Below, piece after piece: positions 50,750 through 53,986 of a stretch of DNA of 53,986 bases. The stretch is from NCBI GenBank assembly GCA_038750655.1, contig JBCDGZ010000034.1, positions 1-53,986 on the forward strand, read 5' to 3'. The DNA is from JBCDGZ01 sp038750655. Lineage in GTDB: Bacteria; Bacteroidota; Bacteroidia; Chitinophagales; Saprospiraceae. The translations under genes were made by a program, and so were the position numbers. Position 1 is the stretch's first letter; every line of letters begins with the position of its first letter. The notes below the pieces were generated by a model. The model did not search any database, was not told the DNA's origin, and was given only the letters and a program-made list of their open reading frames with translations.

Positions 50750-51250
50750 ATGCAAGATTTTAATTCCATTATCCAGCAATACCATCCGGTACTGTATAAG
50801 ATCAGTCGAGCTTATACGGATAAGGATATGGACTTTGAAGATTTGTATCAGGAGATGTTGATCCAGCTGTGGCAATCGCTCAAAAACTTTAAGGGGCAGT
50901 CTAAATTATCGACTTGGATTTATCAGGTGGTGCTGAATACAGCCCTGAGCTATAATCGCCAGCGTAAGCGTGTACGGCAGCTGCTGCCTTTGCAAGCCAT
51001 GCCAGCGCAGCTGGTTGCCGAGGAGAGTACCCATCAAGATCGAGAAAAGGAAATTACGCTCTTATATCAATGCATTCGAGAACTAAAAAAGAGCGATCGC
51101 TCCATCATTTTGCTGCACCTTGAAGGCAAGTCCTACGACGAAATTGCCGAGATTACTGGTTTGAGCAAGAGCAATGTCGGTGTCAAGCTCAATCGCACCA
51201 AAAAGCGTTTATTCACTTTGCTAAAGGCCAATGGTTATGGAAGAATTTGA
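50750..51250 (+). CDS. ECF-type RNA polymerase sigma factor
   Basis: A protein of 166 residues. Region 2 (about 10-75) shows MDFEDLYQEMLIQLWQSLKN and STWIYQVVLNTALSYNRQRK; region 4 (about 105-155) shows SDRSIILLHLEGKSYDEIAE and GLSKSNVGVKLNRTKKRL. This is a typical Bacteroidota ECF factor that guides RNA polymerase to a stress or surface regulon. It overlaps the following membrane-protein gene by 20 bases, the usual sigma/anti-sigma arrangement. No -35/-10 of its own regulon can be derived with confidence from the upstream DNA. Confidence 0.96.
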   Translation: MQDFNSIIQQYHPVLYKISRAYTDKDMDFEDLYQEMLIQLWQSLKNFKGQSKLSTWIYQVVLNTALSYNRQRKRVRQLLPLQAMPAQLVAEESTHQDREKEITLLYQCIRELKKSDRSIILLHLEGKSYDEIAEITGLSKSNVGVKLNRTKKRLFTLLKANGYGRI

Positions 51251-51851
51251 TTTGAGAGACCTATGGAACCAGCAGGAGAAAGATGCTGGTCAGTTCTTTG
51301 AGGGCATTGCTCCGGAGGTGGAACGCATGGCTCGTCAGAGTTCCAAAGGCATTATCGCCAAGGTGCTGCGCAATTCGCGTAACGAAATGTACCTTACAAT
51401 CGGGTTAGGTATATTCGTATTGTTCTACGCAGATTTTAATAGTACCTTATTCTGGGCCTTTGTAGTGGGTAACTGCGTAGCGATTCCTATATCTATCCGG
51501 CTCTACACCCGCATGTACCACCGCATCAAGGACATTAACCAACGTTCCATCAAGCTAGCTCTACAAAGTAAGATTCAAATCATGCAACGATTTGTGAAAC
51601 GCCTTCAACTCTATACCTACATTCTGCTGCCCTTCGGCTGTCTTTTGGGCATATTAGCCAATATGACAGCCTACCATATTATGCCCATTGACGTACCAGC
51701 CTTTTTAGAGGAGTTGGGTATTCAGTTGTTCATCGCTCTTCCTCTGATGGCCGTCATTATCTGGTTTTTTAATAAGAAATACATCTATTGGTTATATGGT
51801 AAACACCTGGAGGAGTTGGAGCGTTTGTATGCGAGTTTGGAGGAGGAGTGA
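51231..51851 (+). CDS. Four-helix membrane protein, possible anti-sigma factor
   Basis: A protein of 206 residues; ATG 51231 or 51237 may start it, both inside the sigma-factor gene. The first 50 residues are hydrophilic (MEEFDLRDLWNQQEKDAGQF), followed by four membrane helices at about 53-70, 74-92, 126-148 and 160-182, and a charged coiled tail (HLEELERLYASLEEE). No classic zinc-binding anti-sigma (ZAS) motif is present. Proteins of this layout commonly follow ECF factors in Bacteroidota and are presumed to hold the sigma factor at the membrane. The stop codon overlaps the first base of the repeat at 51851. Confidence 0.8.
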   Translation: MVMEEFDLRDLWNQQEKDAGQFFEGIAPEVERMARQSSKGIIAKVLRNSRNEMYLTIGLGIFVLFYADFNSTLFWAFVVGNCVAIPISIRLYTRMYHRIKDINQRSIKLALQSKIQIMQRFVKRLQLYTYILLPFGCLLGILANMTAYHIMPIDVPAFLEELGIQLFIALPLMAVIIWFFNKKYIYWLYGKHLEELERLYASLEEE

Positions 51852-51879
51852 CGCCTTTGGCGTTGTGGTGGACTGTGGG
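51851..51879 (+). repeat. Second copy of the ACGCC-TTT-GGCGT repeat unit
   Basis: These 29 bases begin with ACGCCTTTGGCGTT and continue with GTGGTGGACTGTGGG, matching 18909-18938 at roughly 26 of 30 positions with one gap. The first 13 bases form a five-base-pair hairpin. The unit begins in the stop codon of the membrane-protein gene; GTAGAC/GGTAGACGG variants follow at 51894-51911. It could be a REP-like dispersed element that also works as a weak terminator. Confidence 0.6.
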
Positions 51880-51928
51880 CACCTACGGTGCTTAGGTAGA
51901 CGGTAGACGGCCAGCCCCTTACTCCTCT

Positions 51929-52011
51929 CCACATCAAAATGTGGTTTCTTGCGCCCACAATTCCTCCCATATTTGTTGTAACAAAAAACCAAAATATGGG
52001 CTGCTTTTTTT
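51929..52011 (+). terminator. Two hairpins, the second with a T-run, after the sigma/membrane operon
   Basis: CCACAT (51929-51934) pairs with ATGTGG (51939-51944) across a CAAA loop and is followed by TTTCTT. Then CCCATATTT (51966-51974) pairs perfectly with AAATATGGG (51992-52000), followed by seven T at 52005-52011. The second loop is long (17 bases), but stem plus T-run make an acceptable intrinsic terminator for the operon ending at 51851. Confidence 0.55.
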
Positions 52012-52291
52012 AAGCCACTAAACCCCAAAAAATCCCTGCTATCCTGCCATTATTTCCCCAATGCAAGCGGATCAGCTCTTCCCAGGAGCTGGTCCGTTTT
52101 GGTTAAACCTATGCCGGTTACTCGGGACGGGTACGGCGTAAGGCTGCACTTACGTTGAAGCCGGAGTCGTCGGCAATGGTTTGAGCATGATCAGTAGGTA
52201 ACTAGTCCGGTCAGAGATGCAAAGGCCGATACTTCTATATTCAGAGAATTTAACTTAATTTTAGTTCTCACACGATCACTAGTCACTCAAT
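52012..52291. other. Non-coding, possibly structured stretch before the TPR gene
   Basis: No protein frame of interest is present. CGGATCAGCTC (52068-52078) pairs with GAGCTGGTCCG (52086-52096) with one wobble, then GTTTT. Further short stems follow in the GC-rich part: GTAAG/CTTAC near 52138-52153 and GCCG/CGGC near 52159-52173. The last 60 bases before the ATG are AT-rich and probably hold the promoter. The region could be a leader RNA or a remnant of a mobile element; I could not recognise a known RNA family. Confidence 0.4.
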
Positions 52292-53974
52292 ATGAATAAG
52301 GCTTCCACTCTAGCTTGGACAATCATGGTCTCATTAGTGGTATTCTTCTGTTGGCATCAATACAATGATGCGACAATAAACATGAGTATAGACAAAACGT
52401 GGTTGTCTTCTCATCCCTTCAGTCAGCATCAACTATGGCCCCTTTTCCAAGAGTCTGATTCCCTAAAGTGGTACGGTAACCACAGAGCAGCGGCGGAGCA
52501 ATTAGAGCGGCTTTTACGAAGCAATAGTCAACTGGACAATACCGCAAAATATTACGCGTGGAATCAGCTGGCTTATCATTATTTAATAGCTGGACAACTG
52601 GACAAAGCCGCTGCACCACTTACGCAATTGGATCATTACAGCCCCGCCTTTGAATCCACCCCTGCATTACTAGCGGATTACTACTTCAACAAAGGGCTCT
52701 ATAAACAAAAAAAGAGCGTAGGGGAAGAAAGCCTCTACTACCTCCGAAAAGCCCGAGCACTTTACAGCCAACTCTATCCTCCTACTCACCCCTATCGAAT
52801 GTGGGCCTTAACTGAATTGGCCTTTTCTTTTCAAGCATTTACCTACCACGTCGATTCGATTATTTTCTACGCAGATCAAGCCAACACCCTATTAATGAGG
52901 CATAGCCAGCTGCATTTTCAGGCTCCTCGCACCTACTATGCTCAAGCAGAAGCCTGTTGGAAAAGACGGGCACATATCGAAGGAGAAAACAGGTGCCAGC
53001 TGGCTCTTGAAGCTGCCCGCTACAACCCGGACCTGGATGTTTCTTTTGTTGCACAATGTATCAGTCTGAAGGGAAAATTTATCCAAAAACAAAAGGACAG
53101 AAAGGAAGAAGGGGAAAAAGTTTTGAAAGCAGCAATTAGACTGGTGGAATCAAAAGGCACCTTGAAAGAAGAAGATCAAGTATTGTACAAAAATCTTTTA
53201 TCCTACTATGCGCGGGCCAAAGATTCCCTCGCCTTTTTTTCTTTTCTAGATCATACTAAGCAAGCTTTTATGAAGGCCAATCATCCCTTTCGTTACATTG
53301 AGCAAATGCGAGGACTTTACTACAATAAGCAAAAGGCATTTTGTAAATCTATTCAATATTATGAAGAGTTTTTGGCGTACTACCTGAATACTCCTGCACA
53401 AGAATCGGCCATTGTTGAAGAAGCTTATTTTTTATTGGTAAAAAATTATCGCGGGCTGGATGAGCTAGATCAGGCGGAGGTCTACGCGTGGAAGCTAATG
53501 GCCCTACGGCTGGGTAAAAGAACGGAAAAATTGACTTGGGAAAATTTATTTGAAGAGGAAAATAAAAATCAGCTGCACATCTACGTCGGTTATCATCTAC
53601 TGGCGCAAATCTACATACAAGGGTATGAGGGAAATAAGCAATCTACAAACCTGCTCCATCGCGCTTACCAACTCTATCAGTTGATTGATGAGATGATTTA
53701 CGATCGGTTAGATTCCTTCGATGAAGATGCCTGGTTATCAGCCTATCGCATGTACAACTCAGACATCTATCGTTCTTCTGTAAAAGTATGTTACTATTTG
53801 TATACCTCTGAGAACAATAATTCGATTCTTGAATGGACTCTCCACTTTATACGCGTCCACCAGCTGATCCGGGCAGCAGGCATAGACTGCGAGAAACTGC
53901 CCCAGTGGAGGAGCCGATGCGTGACGACAGTTGCAGCATGCGAAGGTGGCCGACCTTATCGCCGATGTCTCTAA
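52292..53974 (+). CDS. Membrane-anchored TPR protein, 3' end apparently frameshifted
   Basis: As it reads, 560 residues: a membrane anchor or signal (about 8-22, LAWTIMVSLVVFFCW) and helical TPR-type repeats to about 525 (AAAEQLERLLRS, YAWNQLAYHYLIAGQLDKAAAP, ESLYYLRKARALYSQLYPPTHPYRMWALTEL and others; never more than typical for the N-part of TPR-CHAT proteins). The last 30 residues, after GIDCEKLPQ, are atypical. From 53903 the +2 frame reads PVEEPMRDDS and from about 53932 the +1 frame reads LQHAKVADLIADVSKAKV to the window edge. One extra C in the CCCC at 53900-53903 and one extra T at 53931-53932 would restore one long frame. So the stop at 53974 is probably not the real end. Role unknown; a CHAT protease-like domain may follow outside the window. 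Confidence 0.75.
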   Translation: MNKASTLAWTIMVSLVVFFCWHQYNDATINMSIDKTWLSSHPFSQHQLWPLFQESDSLKWYGNHRAAAEQLERLLRSNSQLDNTAKYYAWNQLAYHYLIAGQLDKAAAPLTQLDHYSPAFESTPALLADYYFNKGLYKQKKSVGEESLYYLRKARALYSQLYPPTHPYRMWALTELAFSFQAFTYHVDSIIFYADQANTLLMRHSQLHFQAPRTYYAQAEACWKRRAHIEGENRCQLALEAARYNPDLDVSFVAQCISLKGKFIQKQKDRKEEGEKVLKAAIRLVESKGTLKEEDQVLYKNLLSYYARAKDSLAFFSFLDHTKQAFMKANHPFRYIEQMRGLYYNKQKAFCKSIQYYEEFLAYYLNTPAQESAIVEEAYFLLVKNYRGLDELDQAEVYAWKLMALRLGKRTEKLTWENLFEEENKNQLHIYVGYHLLAQIYIQGYEGNKQSTNLLHRAYQLYQLIDEMIYDRLDSFDEDAWLSAYRMYNSDIYRSSVKVCYYLYTSENNNSILEWTLHFIRVHQLIRAAGIDCEKLPQWRSRCVTTVAACEGGRPYRRCL

Positions 53975-53986
53975 GGCCAAAGTCAG

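Noticed and set aside
52068..52230. Group II intron fragment upstream of the TPR gene
   Set aside because: The stems do not form a domain V with a typical catalytic triad, and no reverse transcriptase is near.
1..53986. tRNA, rRNA or CRISPR arrays
   Set aside because: No cloverleaf, rRNA core motif or regularly spaced direct repeats were found on reading the gaps between genes.

Overview
The window reads as Bacteroidota, most likely of the Saprospiria (Lewinella/Haliscomenobacter-like) lineage. The support is a SusC/SusD pair, type IX secretion C-terminal domains of both kinds (a short 'FPNPT' sorting domain and a CHU_C gliding-type domain), many secreted lipoproteins, few Shine-Dalgarno sequences and moderate GC. 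The genus is inference; there is no rRNA in the window.

Region 1 (1-31415, minus strand) is one long co-oriented run of 17 genes read from right to left. It starts with SusC and SusD, then GH92 alpha-mannosidase, GH130 mannosyl phosphorylase, a PSCyt1/DUF1549/DUF1553 cytochrome and a DUF1501 protein. After a repeat-filled 279-base gap come an NHL propeller, a GHL10-type glycosidase, GH20 hexosaminidase, a small glycan-binding lipoprotein, a CBM9-like protein, a sulfatase, a membrane cytochrome-LRR fusion, a DOMON protein, an S9 peptidase, a PQQ-type sugar dehydrogenase and a very large M36 metallopeptidase that runs off the left edge. This looks like a polysaccharide/glycoprotein utilisation locus aimed at a mannose- and N-acetylhexosamine-containing, possibly sulfated glycoprotein. 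It carries an unusual set of redox proteins that are otherwise typical of Planctomycetes.

Region 2 (31416-41017, plus strand) diverges from SusC. A LacI-type regulator leads a tightly packed run: FAD-dependent oxidoreductase lipoprotein, FG-GAP/UnbV propeller protein, FucP-type sugar/H+ symporter, second GHL10-like glycosidase and a small P-loop kinase-like protein. The 314-base divergent region holds two dyads, one with a central CpG as in LacI operators, around a Bacteroidota-type -7 box for SusC. The simplest model is that SusCD imports oligosaccharides, surface and periplasmic enzymes trim them, the symporter takes up monosaccharides, and the LacI protein controls both arms.

Region 3 (41090-53986) is a mixture: an unrecognised secreted protein with an internal duplication, a class C beta-lactamase-fold hydrolase broken by an in-frame stop, a CHU_C surface protein, an NADP-binding oxidoreductase, a second GH92, a TraB/GumN protein, an ECF sigma factor with a four-helix membrane partner, a 440-base non-coding stretch with hairpins and a second copy of the repeat, and a TPR protein whose 3' end appears to carry two frameshifts. 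No rRNA, tRNA or CRISPR array was recognised.
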